A DNA stretch of 64,000 nt from Massilia sp. Leaf139 (GTDB lineage Bacteria > Pseudomonadota > Gammaproteobacteria > Burkholderiales > Burkholderiaceae_D). Positions within the stretch are counted from its first letter, which is position 1; the number at the start of each line of letters is the position of its first letter. The stretch covers positions 367,749 to 431,748 of the forward strand of contig NZ_LMOJ01000024.1 of NCBI RefSeq assembly GCF_001424165.1. Reading direction: 5' to 3'. Below the pieces are notes generated by a model. The model had not been told where the DNA came from. It did not search any database and worked only from the letters and a program-made list of their open reading frames with translations. A program made the position numbers and the translations under genes. Shown here in pieces: positions 36,356 to 45,918 of the stretch.

Positions 36356-36477
36356 GAACGCGTGGACGGCTGAGCCGTCCACCCTACCGGGTGCGCAACA
36401 CGATCTTCGGATGTAGGGTGGACGGCTCCACCCGATAGCAGGTCAACACGCGTCCTTGGCGCCGTCCACGCGTTCGA
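36356..36477. repeat. GTAGGGTGGGC palindromic repeats (locus c), right copy interrupted
   Basis: The left copy (36356-36388) has the stem GGACGGC/GCCGTCC in place of the usual GGGC/GCCC, with both arms changed together. The right copy starts at 36413 with GTAGGGTGGACGGC and ends with GCCGTCCACGCGTTCGA, but about 30 extra bases separate the two halves. Confidence 0.75.
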
Positions 36478-36513
36478 CCAGCCTTCCTGCTCGCGTAGCA
36501 GTGCCGGACGTAA

Positions 36514-36537
36514 AAAAGCCCACTCGCGTGGGCTTTT
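36514..36537. terminator. bidirectional intrinsic terminator after spoT
   Basis: Arms AAAAGCCCAC and GTGGGCTTTT with loop TCGC. On the minus strand a run of six T follows. It lies 21 bases from the spoT stop and can also end read-through from the heme oxygenase gene. Confidence 0.88.
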
Positions 36538-36557
36538 CGTTTTCCAGGAAGGAGGCG

Positions 36558-38795
36558 TCAGGCCCGCTCGCGCTCCACCCGATTCACGCCCGCCACCCTT
36601 CTCAGGTTGCGAATCAAATGCGCCAGATGCACCCGATCCTTCACCTGAATGGTGAAGCGCAGCTGCGTCATCATGTTCTCGTCGTCCTCGTCCATGCCGA
36701 CATAGGTGATGTTGCCGTCGGACTCGCCGATCTCGGCCGCCACGCGCGCGAGGATGCCTTTTTCGTTGTTGATCAGGAGGCGGATGCGGCAGTCGAAGCG
36801 GCGGTTCAGTTCCTCGCCCCACTGGACGGCGATCCAGCGATCCGGCTCTTTCACACGCAGGCGCTTCGCCGGCAGGCAGTCGCAGGTGTGCACGACCAGG
36901 CCCTGGTCGCGCCGCAGCTGGCCCGTGATCTGGTCGCCCGGGATCGGCAGGCAGCAGGGTGCCAGCTGCACCGAGACGCCTTCGCTGCCGTAGATCGTGA
37001 CCGGGTCGATGTCGGCGGCGGGCGGCATGTTCGAGGGCAGGGCGGTGGACTCGCCTTCGATCAGGCCGAAGATGTGGCGCGCCACCAGGGCCGGCATGCG
37101 CTTGCCGATGCCGATGTCGGCGTACAGTTCGTCCATCGACTTGGCCGAGGATTCGGCGAGCAGCTTGTCGATCGTGCTGGCGGAAAGCTCCGGCTCGATG
37201 TTGCGCGCGGCCAGTGCCTGCGCCAGCAATTCCTGGCCCAGTTCCACCGACTCGTTGACGTTGATCGTCCGCAGATAATGGCGGATCGCCGAACGCGCCT
37301 TGCCGGTGCGCACATAGCTGAGCCAGGTCGGGCTCGGGCGCGAGTCCGGATCGGTGACGATCTCGACGATGTCGCCGTTGTGCAGCTCGGTGCGCAGCGG
37401 CTGGGTTTCGTTGTTGATCTTCACCGCCACCGTGTGGTCGCCGATGCCGGTGTGGATCGAGTAGGCGAAGTCGAGCGCCGTGGCGCCGCGCGGCAGGGCG
37501 ATGATCTTCGACTTCGGCGTGAACACGTAGACGGAATCCGGGAACAGGTCGACCTTGACGTGTTCGAGGAACTCGGCCGAGTCGCCGGTCTGCTGCTGGA
37601 TGTCGAGCAGCGACTGCAGCCAGGCGTGGGTACGCTGCTGCAGATCCGACATGTTCTGGTCGCCCGTCTTGTACAGCCAGTGCGCGGCCACGCCGGACTC
37701 GGCGGTGCGGTGCATGTCCTGGGTGCGGATCTGGAATTCGACCGGGGTGCCGTAGGGGCCGATCAGGGTCGTGTGCAGCGACTGGTAACCGTTGAGCTTG
37801 CGGATCGCGATGTAGTCCTTGAACTTGCCCGGCATCGGCTTGTACAGGCCGTGCAGGGTGCCCAGGGTGACGTAACAGTTCGGCACCGTGTCCACGACAA
37901 TGCGGAAGCCGTACACGTCGAGCACCTGCGAGAACGACAGGTGTTTGTTGCGCATCTTTTTATAGATACCGAACAGGGTCTTCTCGCGGCCGTAGACTTC
38001 GGCGTGGATGCCGGCCATGGCCAGCGTGCTCTTGACCGCCTCGAGGATCTTCTTGACCACTTCGCGTCGGTTGCCGCGCGCCGCCTTGACCGCTTTCGAG
38101 AGCGTGCGGTAGCGCAGCGGATACAGGTGCGAGAAGGCGAGATCCTGCAGCTCGCGGTAGATGTTGTTCAGGCCGAGACGGTGCGCGATCGGCACATACA
38201 CTTCCATCGTCTCGCCGGCGATGCGGCGCTTTTTGGCCGGCGCCATCACGCCCAGGGTGCGCATGTTGTGCAGGCGGTCGGCCAGCTTGATCAGGATGAC
38301 GCGCACGTCCGAGGCCATGGCCAGCAGCATCTTGCGGAAGTTTTCCGCCTGCGCCTCGACCAGGCTCTGGAACTCGATCTTTTCCAGCTTGGACAAGCCG
38401 TCGACCAGGTTCGCCACCTGCGGGCCGAAGCGTTCGAGCAGCTCTTCCTTCTTGACGTCCTGGTCTTCGATGACGTCGTGCAGGAGCGCGGCCATGATGG
38501 CCTGGGCGTCGAGCTTCCACTCGGCGCAGATCTCGGCGACGGCGATCGGGTGCGAAATATACGGTTCGCCCGACTTGCGCACCTGGCCGAGGTGCATCTC
38601 GTCGGAGAAGCGGTAGGCTTCCCGAACCTTCTTGAGTTCGACGGGAGTGAGGTAGTCCGAGAGCTTGTCGATCAGGTGGCTGACCGTGGCGACGCCGATG
38701 GCGGGCGGCTCAGGGACTTCTTGCGGCTTGCCCGGGCGCTTGGCCCGGGTGGTGGTGTTGCCTGATTGAGTCGAGTCCGGGGGGAACAGGTTCAT
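36558..38795 (-). CDS. spoT: bifunctional (p)ppGpp synthetase/hydrolase SpoT
   Basis: The protein has 745 residues. The HD hydrolase domain is intact (AALLHDVIED, HD at 106-107). The synthetase domain has KFKDYIA (the RxKD motif of bifunctional enzymes) and NGYQSLHTT. The TGS domain (VFTPKSKIIALPRGATALDFAYSIHT) and C-terminal ACT domain follow. It makes and degrades the stringent-response alarmone. It lies downstream of gmk and rpoZ, the order seen in many proteobacteria. Confidence 0.96.
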   Translation of the reverse strand: MNLFPPDSTQSGNTTTRAKRPGKPQEVPEPPAIGVATVSHLIDKLSDYLTPVELKKVREAYRFSDEMHLGQVRKSGEPYISHPIAVAEICAEWKLDAQAIMAALLHDVIEDQDVKKEELLERFGPQVANLVDGLSKLEKIEFQSLVEAQAENFRKMLLAMASDVRVILIKLADRLHNMRTLGVMAPAKKRRIAGETMEVYVPIAHRLGLNNIYRELQDLAFSHLYPLRYRTLSKAVKAARGNRREVVKKILEAVKSTLAMAGIHAEVYGREKTLFGIYKKMRNKHLSFSQVLDVYGFRIVVDTVPNCYVTLGTLHGLYKPMPGKFKDYIAIRKLNGYQSLHTTLIGPYGTPVEFQIRTQDMHRTAESGVAAHWLYKTGDQNMSDLQQRTHAWLQSLLDIQQQTGDSAEFLEHVKVDLFPDSVYVFTPKSKIIALPRGATALDFAYSIHTGIGDHTVAVKINNETQPLRTELHNGDIVEIVTDPDSRPSPTWLSYVRTGKARSAIRHYLRTINVNESVELGQELLAQALAARNIEPELSASTIDKLLAESSAKSMDELYADIGIGKRMPALVARHIFGLIEGESTALPSNMPPAADIDPVTIYGSEGVSVQLAPCCLPIPGDQITGQLRRDQGLVVHTCDCLPAKRLRVKEPDRWIAVQWGEELNRRFDCRIRLLINNEKGILARVAAEIGESDGNITYVGMDEDDENMMTQLRFTIQVKDRVHLAHLIRNLRRVAGVNRVERERA

Positions 38796-38882
38796 ACTAG
38801 GTTCATACGTTAGTCGATCAGCCGCAGTGTGGTGACAGAATAACAGAATAAGGCATCGACACAGTCAGGCGTCCCGGCGCGA

Positions 38883-39086
38883 TTACATCGGCACTTTTTT
38901 CAGCATTTCCAGGCCGACTTTGCCGGCGGCGATTTCGCGCAGGGCGACGACGGTCGGCTTGTCCTTGGCTTCGACTTTCGGGGTGTGGCCCTGCAGCAGC
39001 TGGCGTGCGCGATAGGTCGCGGCCAGGGTCAGCTGAAAACGGTTCGGGATAGTTTTGAGGCAATCTTCGATGGTGATACGGGCCAT
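38883..39086 (-). CDS. rpoZ: RNA polymerase omega subunit
   Basis: The protein has 67 residues, starting [20 protein letters not shown], diagnostic of RpoZ. The ATG at 39086 has AGGAGC 7 bases upstream. The frame is open further up, but that part is not expected to be translated. Omega helps assemble RNA polymerase and forms part of a ppGpp site, which fits its neighbour spoT. Confidence 0.97.
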   Translation of the reverse strand: MARITIEDCLKTIPNRFQLTLAATYRARQLLQGHTPKVEAKDKPTVVALREIAAGKVGLEMLKKVPM

Positions 39087-39139
39087 GGTGTAGCTCCTGA
39101 AATGGACAATGGTGCAGCGGCGTGGACGACGCTTGCAGA

Positions 39140-39784
39140 TTACGTTGGTTGAATGACGTGGATACCCAATTGGGCAAACAGCGAGGCGTTGCGGGCGGCC
39201 TGTTGGGCGAAGCGGCAACGTGTCGCCTGGACAATCGCCCGCAGCTCGGACAGGGCGACATTGAACTCTTCGTTGATGATAGCATATTCGAACTCGGGAG
39301 CGTGAGCGATCTCGCCCCCAGCGGCCAGCAAACGGCGCGTGATGATGTGCGGTTCGTCGGTGCCGCGCTTGTGCAGGCGTTCTTCCAGCGCCTCGATCGA
39401 TGGCGGCAGGATGAAGATGCCGGCCGCATCCGGGAACTGCTTCTTCACCTGGCGCGCACCTTGCCAGTCGATTTCCAGAAGGATATCGGTGCCGCTCTTC
39501 ATTTTCTCTTCGACGCTGGCGCGGCTCGTGCCATAGAAATTGCCGTGCACTTCAGCCCACTCCAGGAACTCGCCACGGTCGGCGCGCGCGACGAAATCCT
39601 CGGCCGTCGTGAAATGGTAATGCACACCGTCCTGCTCGCCCGGACGCGGCTGGCGCGTGGTGGTCGAGATCGACAGCTGGATGCCTGGCTCCTGCGCCAG
39701 CAGCGCATTGACCAGGGTCGATTTGCCGGCGCCGGACGGGGCGGCAACGACGAACAGGCTGCCGGAGAAAGCGGGGGTGATCAT
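39140..39784 (-). CDS. gmk: guanylate kinase
   Basis: The protein has 214 residues. P-loop [14 protein letters not shown]-binding region [18 protein letters not shown]; lid region [17 protein letters not shown]. It converts GMP to GDP in the cytoplasm. It is first of gmk-rpoZ-spoT on the minus strand, tying GTP supply to (p)ppGpp metabolism. Confidence 0.97.
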   Translation of the reverse strand: MITPAFSGSLFVVAAPSGAGKSTLVNALLAQEPGIQLSISTTTRQPRPGEQDGVHYHFTTAEDFVARADRGEFLEWAEVHGNFYGTSRASVEEKMKSGTDILLEIDWQGARQVKKQFPDAAGIFILPPSIEALEERLHKRGTDEPHIITRRLLAAGGEIAHAPEFEYAIINEEFNVALSELRAIVQATRCRFAQQAARNASLFAQLGIHVIQPT

Positions 39785-39832
39785 GGGGTAGTCCTTTGTT
39801 TCTGCGATTTTCGCGATGGTGCATGATATAGC

Positions 39833-39929
39833 TGAACGCGTGGGCAGGAAACCTGCCCACCCTACACGTATGCCAGAAACGTCTCCGATATACCCGTAGG
39901 GTGGGCGGGTTCCCCGCCCACGCGTTCAG
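39833..39929. repeat. inverted pair of GTAGGGTGGGC palindromic repeats (locus d)
   Basis: The left copy reads TGAACGCGTGGGCAGG, a 3-base loop, then CCTGCCCACCCTAC. The right copy reads GTAGGGTGGGCGGG, a short loop, then CCCGCCCACGCGTTCA. The two stems differ from each other but each pairs perfectly. They lie between gmk and the yicC-like gene. Confidence 0.88.
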
Positions 39930-39970
39930 GCGGCGCGTGCAAGCCACGCCGCCAAAAATTCAATTGGTTT

Positions 39971-40873
39971 TTACTCCAGGTTCTGCACCTGCTCGCGCAT
40001 CTGCTCGATCAGCAGCTTGAGCTCCATCGACGCATCCGCCAGCTCCTTCACCGACGCCTTGGCGCCCAGCGTATTCGCCTCGCGGTTCAGTTCCTGCATC
40101 ATGAAGTCGAGGCGCTTGCCGACTTGCCCGCCTTTTTTCAGGATGTGGCGCGTCTCGTTCAGGTGCGCCGACAGGCGCGACAGTTCTTCCGAGACGTCGA
40201 TGCGGATGCCGTACAGGGTGACTTCCTGGCGAATCCGTTCGAATACTTCCTGGCGCGTCAGGGTCGACGGGTTGCCGTGCCCGGCCAGGCCCAGCGCGTC
40301 CTGCATGCGCTCGACCGCTTTTTGCTGGAAACCGGCGATGACTTGCGGGATCAGCGGCGTGATGCGCTTGACGATCGCTTCCATCGAATCGATGCGCGAC
40401 TGCAGCATCGCTTCCAGCGCCGCGCCTTCGCGCTTGCGGCTTTCCACGAAGGCGGCAATGGTTTTTGCTGTCAGGGCGGCGACATCGGCCTGGAGCGACT
40501 CCTGGCCGATATGGGCTTCCTCGACCACGCCCGGCCAGCGCAGCAGTTCGGCCACCGTCATCGGCTGGGCCTGCGTGAAGTGCTGGGTAACCTCGCCCTG
40601 CAGGCGCGCCAGGTCGGCCAGCAATTCCTGGTTCAAGGCCTGGGCGCCGCCGGCGACCTTGCGGCCGAAGGAAAGACGCGCTTCGACCTTGCCGCGCGTG
40701 ATGGCTGCCATGATGGCCGCGCGCAAGTCCGGTTCGAGCGCGCGCAATTCGTCGTTGATGCGGAACTGAAGATCGAGGAAGCGCGAATTGACGCTCTTGA
40801 TCTCGATTGTGAGGGTGCCGGCAGCGCCTTCGCTGGTGGCCACCGCATAACCTGTCATGCTTGAAATACTCAA
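39971..40873 (-). CDS. yicC: YicC family endoribonuclease-type protein
   Basis: The protein has 300 residues from a TTG start at 40873, which has GGGGA 5 bases upstream. An ATG at 40858 (MTGYAVA) is the alternative, and longer frames to 40921 are unsupported. It has the YicC N-terminal block (SMTGYA, EIKSVNSRFLDLQFR) and the C-terminal DUF1732 block (EELSRLSAHLNETRHILKKGGQVGKRLDFMMQELNREANT). YicC proteins act on RNA; E. coli YicC promotes decay of RyhB. It is divergent from the Ser/Thr kinase. Confidence 0.93.
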   Translation of the reverse strand: MSISSMTGYAVATSEGAAGTLTIEIKSVNSRFLDLQFRINDELRALEPDLRAAIMAAITRGKVEARLSFGRKVAGGAQALNQELLADLARLQGEVTQHFTQAQPMTVAELLRWPGVVEEAHIGQESLQADVAALTAKTIAAFVESRKREGAALEAMLQSRIDSMEAIVKRITPLIPQVIAGFQQKAVERMQDALGLAGHGNPSTLTRQEVFERIRQEVTLYGIRIDVSEELSRLSAHLNETRHILKKGGQVGKRLDFMMQELNREANTLGAKASVKELADASMELKLLIEQMREQVQNLE

Positions 40874-41016
40874 TGGAGTCCCCGGTATTGTAGAGCGCGA
40901 ACCAAATCCCCATGGCGACATTGCTGCCCTGGGGCTTTGGTCAGGCGCCCCTTTTATTCTTTACAAGTCCGACATTTATCCACACAATCGCCGTGTTATG
41001 CAAGGAACTCTTCAGT

Positions 41017-42006
41017 ATGGCCGCACAAAATAACGCACCCTTGCCGGAAGGGCTGGAGATTGCCGGATATCGCATTGTAAAGAAAATCGCGTCTGGCGGG
41101 TTCAGTATTGTCTATCTTGCATATGATGCCGAAGGCAACGCCGTCGCCATCAAGGAATACCTGCCGAGCGCGCTGGCGCTGCGCCAGCCGGGCGAACTGG
41201 CGCCCGTCATCGCCAAGCCCAACCAGCCCCTGTTCCGCATCGGTTTGAAGTGCTTCTTCGAGGAGGGGCGGGCGCTGGCGCGCATCGTCCACCCGAACGT
41301 GGTGCGCATCCTGAACTTCTTCCGCGCCAACGACACCGTGTACATGGTGATGGCCTATGAGTCGGGCCAGTCGCTGCAGGAACAGATCGCGCGCGCGAAT
41401 GCGAAAGATGGGGGCAAAAGCGCGCGCCTCGGCGAAGCCTTCATCCGCAAGACCTTCGACGGCGTCTGCCGCGGCCTGCGCGAGACCCACGCCAACAAGC
41501 TCTTGCACCTCGATCTGAAACCGGCCAACATCTACCTGCGCAGCGACGGCTCGCCCATCCTGCTCGACTTCGGCGCCGCGCGCCAGGCTGTCGGGCTGGA
41601 CGCGCCGATGCTGGCGCCCATGTACACGCCGGGCTTCGCGCCGCCCGACCTCTATGCCAAGGGTGCGCCGCTCGGCCCCTGGTCGGACATCTACAGCCTG
41701 GGCGCGGCCATGTTTGCCTGCATGACAGGCGCGCCGCCGCAGGCCGCCGACGCGCGCAAGGAGGAGGACAAGCTCGGCGCCCAGTTCGAACGGCTGGCCG
41801 GCAGCTATTCGCCCGAGCTGCTGGACATGGTGCAGGCCTGCCTTGCGCTCGACCCGATGGCGCGCCCGCAAAGCGTGTTCGCCGTGCAGAAGGCGCTGCA
41901 GGCGGCGCCCGCCGCGCCGCTGGCCGCTGAAATCGTGCCCATCGAGACGCCCGCCGGCGGATTGCGCGGCCTGCTCGGCCGCATCGGCCTCAAGCGCGGC
42001 CGCTGA
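41017..42006 (+). CDS. Hanks-type serine/threonine protein kinase
   Basis: The protein has 329 residues. Glycine loop SGGFSIVY (26-33), catalytic lysine K46 in AIKEY, catalytic loop HLDLKPAN (D166; HLD rather than HRD, so a non-RD kinase), DFG at 184-186 and TPGFAPPDLY in place of APE. The C-terminus lacks PASTA repeats and membrane helices, so it is a soluble kinase. The ATG at 41017 has AAGGA upstream; the frame upstream to 40912 overlaps the yicC leader and is unlikely. The PP2C phosphatase follows by 35 bases. Confidence 0.93.
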   Translation: MAAQNNAPLPEGLEIAGYRIVKKIASGGFSIVYLAYDAEGNAVAIKEYLPSALALRQPGELAPVIAKPNQPLFRIGLKCFFEEGRALARIVHPNVVRILNFFRANDTVYMVMAYESGQSLQEQIARANAKDGGKSARLGEAFIRKTFDGVCRGLRETHANKLLHLDLKPANIYLRSDGSPILLDFGAARQAVGLDAPMLAPMYTPGFAPPDLYAKGAPLGPWSDIYSLGAAMFACMTGAPPQAADARKEEDKLGAQFERLAGSYSPELLDMVQACLALDPMARPQSVFAVQKALQAAPAAPLAAEIVPIETPAGGLRGLLGRIGLKRGR

Positions 42007-42041
42007 CGGCACGCGCGCCATCACAGGAACCAGGAGCCATC

Positions 42042-42965
42042 ATGCAGTTTTCCGTCTACCAGCAAAGCCACATCGGCGGGCGCAAGGTCAACCAGGATCG
42101 CATGGGCTACTGCTTCACGCGCGACGCGCTGCTGCTGGTGCTGGCCGACGGCATGGGCGGCCACCAGCATGGCGAGATCGCCGCCACCATCGCCATGCAG
42201 ACCCTGTCGATGATGTTCCAGATGCAGGCCAAGCCTTATATCAAGAAGCCGGAGCGTTTTCTCGAGGAAGCCATGCAGCAGGCGCACCGCGACATCCTCG
42301 CTTACACCGTGCGCCACAAGCTGCCCGAAAGTCCGCGCACCACCGTCGTGGCCTGCCTGGTGCAGCACAACTGCGCCATCTGGGCCCATTGCGGCGACTC
42401 GCGCCTGTACTGGGTTCGCCGCAACGAGGTGCTGGCGCAGACGCGCGACCACTCGCACTTCGAATACCTGATCGCCAAGGGCCTGGCCAGTCCCGCCGAA
42501 CGCAGCAGCCACCCCGACCGCAACAAGCTGTATAACTGCCTGGGCGCCACCAGCGCGCCGCGCATCGAACTGTCGCGCCAGGCCGGCCTGGAGCCGGGCG
42601 ACGTGCTGCTGCTGTGTTCCGATGGTGTCTGGTCGATGGTGCCCGACGCCGAGATCGTGCAGAAGCTGGCCACGCAAACGGTGGTGCAGGCGGTGCCCGA
42701 ACTGGTGTCGATGGCAGTCGCCATCGGCGGCCCGCGCGCCGACAACACGACCGCGCTGGCGATCAGCTGGCAGGGCGCCGACAATGCGCAAGGCGCCGGC
42801 CCGAACGTGATCTCGACCCAGATGCTGCCCGAAGACCAGGTCAGCAGCACAATCAGCAATGTGAGCGCCACGCTCGATGCCGACCCGTTCGACGAGGACG
42901 CCATCGAAAAGGCGATCGCCGAGATCAACCAGGCGATCGAGAAGTCTTCCCAATTACTCAAATAA
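42042..42965 (+). CDS. PP2C-type serine/threonine phosphatase
   Basis: The protein has 307 residues. The PPM metal-binding motifs are all present: NQDR (17-20), DGMGGH (36-41), GDSR, SDGVW and RADN. Residues after about 255 form a variable acidic tail. It should reverse phosphorylation by the kinase immediately upstream; together they form a cytoplasmic kinase/phosphatase pair. It lies 11 bases before rph. Confidence 0.94.
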   Translation: MQFSVYQQSHIGGRKVNQDRMGYCFTRDALLLVLADGMGGHQHGEIAATIAMQTLSMMFQMQAKPYIKKPERFLEEAMQQAHRDILAYTVRHKLPESPRTTVVACLVQHNCAIWAHCGDSRLYWVRRNEVLAQTRDHSHFEYLIAKGLASPAERSSHPDRNKLYNCLGATSAPRIELSRQAGLEPGDVLLLCSDGVWSMVPDAEIVQKLATQTVVQAVPELVSMAVAIGGPRADNTTALAISWQGADNAQGAGPNVISTQMLPEDQVSSTISNVSATLDADPFDEDAIEKAIAEINQAIEKSSQLLK

Positions 42966-42976
42966 AGAAAGCACCC

Positions 42977-43705
42977 ATGCCCTTCGAATCCCGTCCCAGC
43001 GGCCGCGCCGTCGACCAGCTGCGCAGCATCCGCATCACCCGCCAGTACACCAAGCACGCCGAGGGTTCGGTGCTGATCGAATGCGGCGACACCAAGGTGA
43101 TCTGCACCGCCAGCATCGAAGACAAGGTGCCCGGCTTCCTGAAGGGCAAAGGGCAGGGCTGGCTGACGGCCGAATACGGCATGCTGCCGCGCTCGACCCA
43201 TTCGCGCATGGACCGCGAAGCCGCGCGCGGCAAGCAGTCCGGCCGCACGCAGGAAATCCAGCGCCTGATCGGCCGCTCGCTGCGCGCCGCCTTCGACCTG
43301 GAGGCCTTCGGCGAACGCACCCTGCACCTCGACTGCGACGTGATTCAGGCCGACGGCGGCACCCGCACCGCCTCCATCACCGGCGCCATGGTCGCCGCCT
43401 ACGACGCTTTCAACGCCCTGGTGGCGCGCGGCGCGCTGACTGCCGTCCCGGTCAAGCATTTCGTCGCCGCGATCTCGGTCGGCGTCTACCAGGGCATGCC
43501 GGTGCTCGACCTCGATTACGTGGAAGACTCGGGCTGCGACACCGACATGAACGTGGTGATGACGGAAGAAGGGCACTTCATCGAGGTGCAGGGGACGGCC
43601 GAAGGCGCGGCCTTCGATCGGGCGGGCATGAACCGGCTGCTGGATCTGGCGCAGGGCGGGATTGCGGAGCTGGTGCGGATGCAGAAGAGCGCGCTGGGGT
43701 TGTAG
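42977..43705 (+). CDS. rph: ribonuclease PH
   Basis: The protein has 242 residues, full length. It begins [21 protein letters not shown] and has [33 protein letters not shown] and [18 protein letters not shown], the diagnostic RNase PH blocks. It is a phosphorolytic exoribonuclease that trims tRNA 3' ends. The stop codon TAG (43703-43705) lies inside a palindromic repeat. Confidence 0.97.
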   Translation: MPFESRPSGRAVDQLRSIRITRQYTKHAEGSVLIECGDTKVICTASIEDKVPGFLKGKGQGWLTAEYGMLPRSTHSRMDREAARGKQSGRTQEIQRLIGRSLRAAFDLEAFGERTLHLDCDVIQADGGTRTASITGAMVAAYDAFNALVARGALTAVPVKHFVAAISVGVYQGMPVLDLDYVEDSGCDTDMNVVMTEEGHFIEVQGTAEGAAFDRAGMNRLLDLAQGGIAELVRMQKSALGL

Positions 43706-43900
43706 GGTGGGCGCCCCGCGCCCACGCGGTACGTGCGCATTCGGCGTCCACGGCGCCGAAACGTCGCTCCGCGGCGCATGCGAATGGACGCGTCGCTAAC
43801 ATGCCGCCCTACATGCTAGGTTGTATGGCGAACCTGTGCGGTGTATGCGTACGCGAACACTGATCATGCTTCCGCGTGGGCATGCCCACCCTACGGTGCA
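43702..43900. repeat. GTAGGGTGGGC palindromic repeats (locus e), one overlapping the rph stop codon
   Basis: The left copy (43702-43733) starts with GTAGGGTGGGCGCC and its TAG is the rph stop. The inverted right copy (43872-43900) has GCGTGGGCATGCCCACCCTAC. The stretch between holds diverged fragments of the same unit, such as CATGCCGCCCTAC near 43800, suggesting decayed copies. Confidence 0.8.
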
Positions 43901-43953
43901 CCGCCGCAAACGGTTAAAATACCTTTTCGTTTGTTCCTCGCCTCATTCCCACC

Positions 43954-44547
43954 ATGACCCAACGCCTCATCCTCGCTTCCAACAACGCCGGCAAACTCAA
44001 GGAATTCCAGCAAATCCTCGGCCCCATCGGTTTTACCCTGCACCCGCAAGGCGAATTCGATGTGCCGGAAGCCGAGGAGCCGCATGCGACCTTCGTGGAA
44101 AACGCGCTGGAAAAGGCACGCCACGCCGCGCGCCTGACCGGCCTGCCGGCGCTGGCCGACGATTCCGGCGTCTGCGTCAATGCGCTCGGCGGCGCGCCCG
44201 GCGTGTACTCGGCGCGCTTCGCCGGCGAGCCGAAATCGGACGCCCGCAACAATGAAAAGCTAGTGGCGGATCTGGCCAACCACGCGGACAAGTCGGCCTA
44301 TTACTACTGCGTGCTGGTCTACGTGCGCCACGCCGACGACCCGCAGCCGATCATCGCCGACGGCCGCTGGGACGGCGAAATCATCGACACCCCGCGCGGC
44401 GAGAACGGCTTCGGCTACGACCCGTATTTCCTGATTCCGTCGCTCGGCAAGACCACGGCCGAGCTGACCCCGGACGAAAAGAACGCGCGCTCGCACCGCG
44501 GCCAGGCCCTGCGCGCGCTGGTGGAAAAACTGCGGAAGCCGCAATGA
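43954..44547 (+). CDS. rdgB: XTP/dITP diphosphatase
   Basis: The protein has 197 residues. The N-terminal block LILASNNAGKLKEFQQIL and the internal ALADDSGVCVNALGGAPGVYSARFAG and GENGFGYDPYFL blocks are those of RdgB/HAM1. It removes non-canonical purine nucleotides. The stop overlaps the hemW start by 4 bases (ATGA). Confidence 0.97.
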   Translation: MTQRLILASNNAGKLKEFQQILGPIGFTLHPQGEFDVPEAEEPHATFVENALEKARHAARLTGLPALADDSGVCVNALGGAPGVYSARFAGEPKSDARNNEKLVADLANHADKSAYYYCVLVYVRHADDPQPIIADGRWDGEIIDTPRGENGFGYDPYFLIPSLGKTTAELTPDEKNARSHRGQALRALVEKLRKPQ

Positions 44548-45782
44548 TTCCGATTAAGCCAGCCGTCCAGCTCGGCGACGCGCGTTCGCCGGCGCAGGCC
44601 GCCCTGCAATACCTGCAGCCGGGCGCACTGAACCTGACCGCCTTGCCGCCGCTCTCGCTCTACATCCATTTCCCGTGGTGCGTGCGCAAGTGCCCGTATT
44701 GCGACTTCAATTCGCACGAGGCGAAAGGCGAACTGCCCGAGCAGGAATACCTCGACGCCGTACGCCTCGACCTGGAGCAGTCGCTGCCCCTGATCTGGGG
44801 CCGCAAGATCCACACGGTGTTCATCGGCGGTGGAACGCCGAGCCTGATGTCGGCCGCCGGCCTCGATCGTTTGCTGTCCGACGTGCGCACGCTGCTGCCG
44901 CTGGAGATCAATGCCGAGATCACGATGGAGGCCAATCCCGGCACCTTCGAGATCGAGAAATTCCGCCACTACCGCGACAGCGGCGTGAACCGCCTGTCGA
45001 TCGGCATCCAGAGCTTCAATGGCGAGCACCTGAAATCGCTGGGCCGCATCCACGACGAGCGCGAAGCGCTGCGCGCGGTCGAGATCGCGACCTCGACCTT
45101 CGACAATTTCAATCTCGACCTGATGTACGCGCTGCCGCAGCAGACGCTGGCGCAGGCCGAGCACGATCTGAAAACCGCGCTGTCGTTCGCGCCGCCGCAC
45201 CTGTCGCTGTACCACCTGACGATGGAGCCGAACACGGTCTTCGCCAAGTATCCGCCCAGCCTGCCCGACGACGACACCAGCGCCGACATGCAGGACATGA
45301 TCGCGGCGACGATGGCCGGCGCCGGCTACGAGCACTACGAAGTCTCGGCCTATGCCCAGCCCGGCCGGCGCGCCAACCACAACCTGAATTACTGGCATTT
45401 CGGCGACTACCTCGGCATCGGCGCCGGCGCGCACTCGAAGATCTCCTTCCCGCACCGCATCCTGCGCCAGGCCCGCTTCAAACAGCCGGCCTCCTTCATG
45501 GAAGCGGCGAAACGCGGCAACCCGGTGCAGGAGGAGCACGAAATCGCGCGCGCCGACATGGGCTTCGAGTTCATGCTCAACACCTTGCGCCTGACCGAAG
45601 GCTTCGATCCGAACCTGTTCGGCGAGCGCACGGGGATGAGCATCACGGCAATCAGCAAGGCGCTGGATGCGGCCGAAGCGAAAGGGCTGCTGACGCGCGA
45701 CTTCAAGCTGATCCGGCCGACGGAATTGGGGCAGCGGTTCCTGAACGATTTGCAGGAGATGTTTTTGGCGGAAGGGAAGTAG
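44544..45782 (+). CDS. hemW: radical SAM heme chaperone HemW
   Basis: The protein has 412 residues. Radical-SAM cluster motif CVRKCPYC (C46, C50, C53), then GGGTPSLM, NRLSIGIQSF, NFNLDLMYALPQQ and GIGAGAHSK. HemW inserts heme into target proteins and resembles, but is not, coproporphyrinogen dehydrogenase HemN. It is last in the kinase-phosphatase-rph-rdgB-hemW plus-strand run, with a repeat locus behind it. Confidence 0.95.
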   Translation: MIPIKPAVQLGDARSPAQAALQYLQPGALNLTALPPLSLYIHFPWCVRKCPYCDFNSHEAKGELPEQEYLDAVRLDLEQSLPLIWGRKIHTVFIGGGTPSLMSAAGLDRLLSDVRTLLPLEINAEITMEANPGTFEIEKFRHYRDSGVNRLSIGIQSFNGEHLKSLGRIHDEREALRAVEIATSTFDNFNLDLMYALPQQTLAQAEHDLKTALSFAPPHLSLYHLTMEPNTVFAKYPPSLPDDDTSADMQDMIAATMAGAGYEHYEVSAYAQPGRRANHNLNYWHFGDYLGIGAGAHSKISFPHRILRQARFKQPASFMEAAKRGNPVQEEHEIARADMGFEFMLNTLRLTEGFDPNLFGERTGMSITAISKALDAAEAKGLLTRDFKLIRPTELGQRFLNDLQEMFLAEGK

Positions 45783-45830
45783 AAGGCAGCTGCCGCGGGC
45801 GTCGCACCCGTCGTGTCTGCGGAGATGCCG

Positions 45831-45896
45831 TACCGCGTGGGCATGCCCACCCTACGTGCAGTCCGCCTTCGTAGGGTGGGCATGCCCACGCGTCAC
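45831..45896. repeat. inverted pair of GTAGGGTGGGC palindromic repeats (locus f)
   Basis: The left copy GCGTGGGCATGCCCACCCTACG and the right copy CGTAGGGTGGGCATGCCCACGCG are near-perfect inverted versions of each other, about 10 bases apart. They lie between the converging hemW and M28 peptidase genes. Confidence 0.9.
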
Positions 45897-45918
45897 AGCG
45901 CTCGCATCCCCGCGCCTT

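Noticed and set aside
36456..38765. 769-codon open frame antisense to spoT
   Set aside because: Composition of a shadow frame; the minus-strand frame is clearly SpoT.
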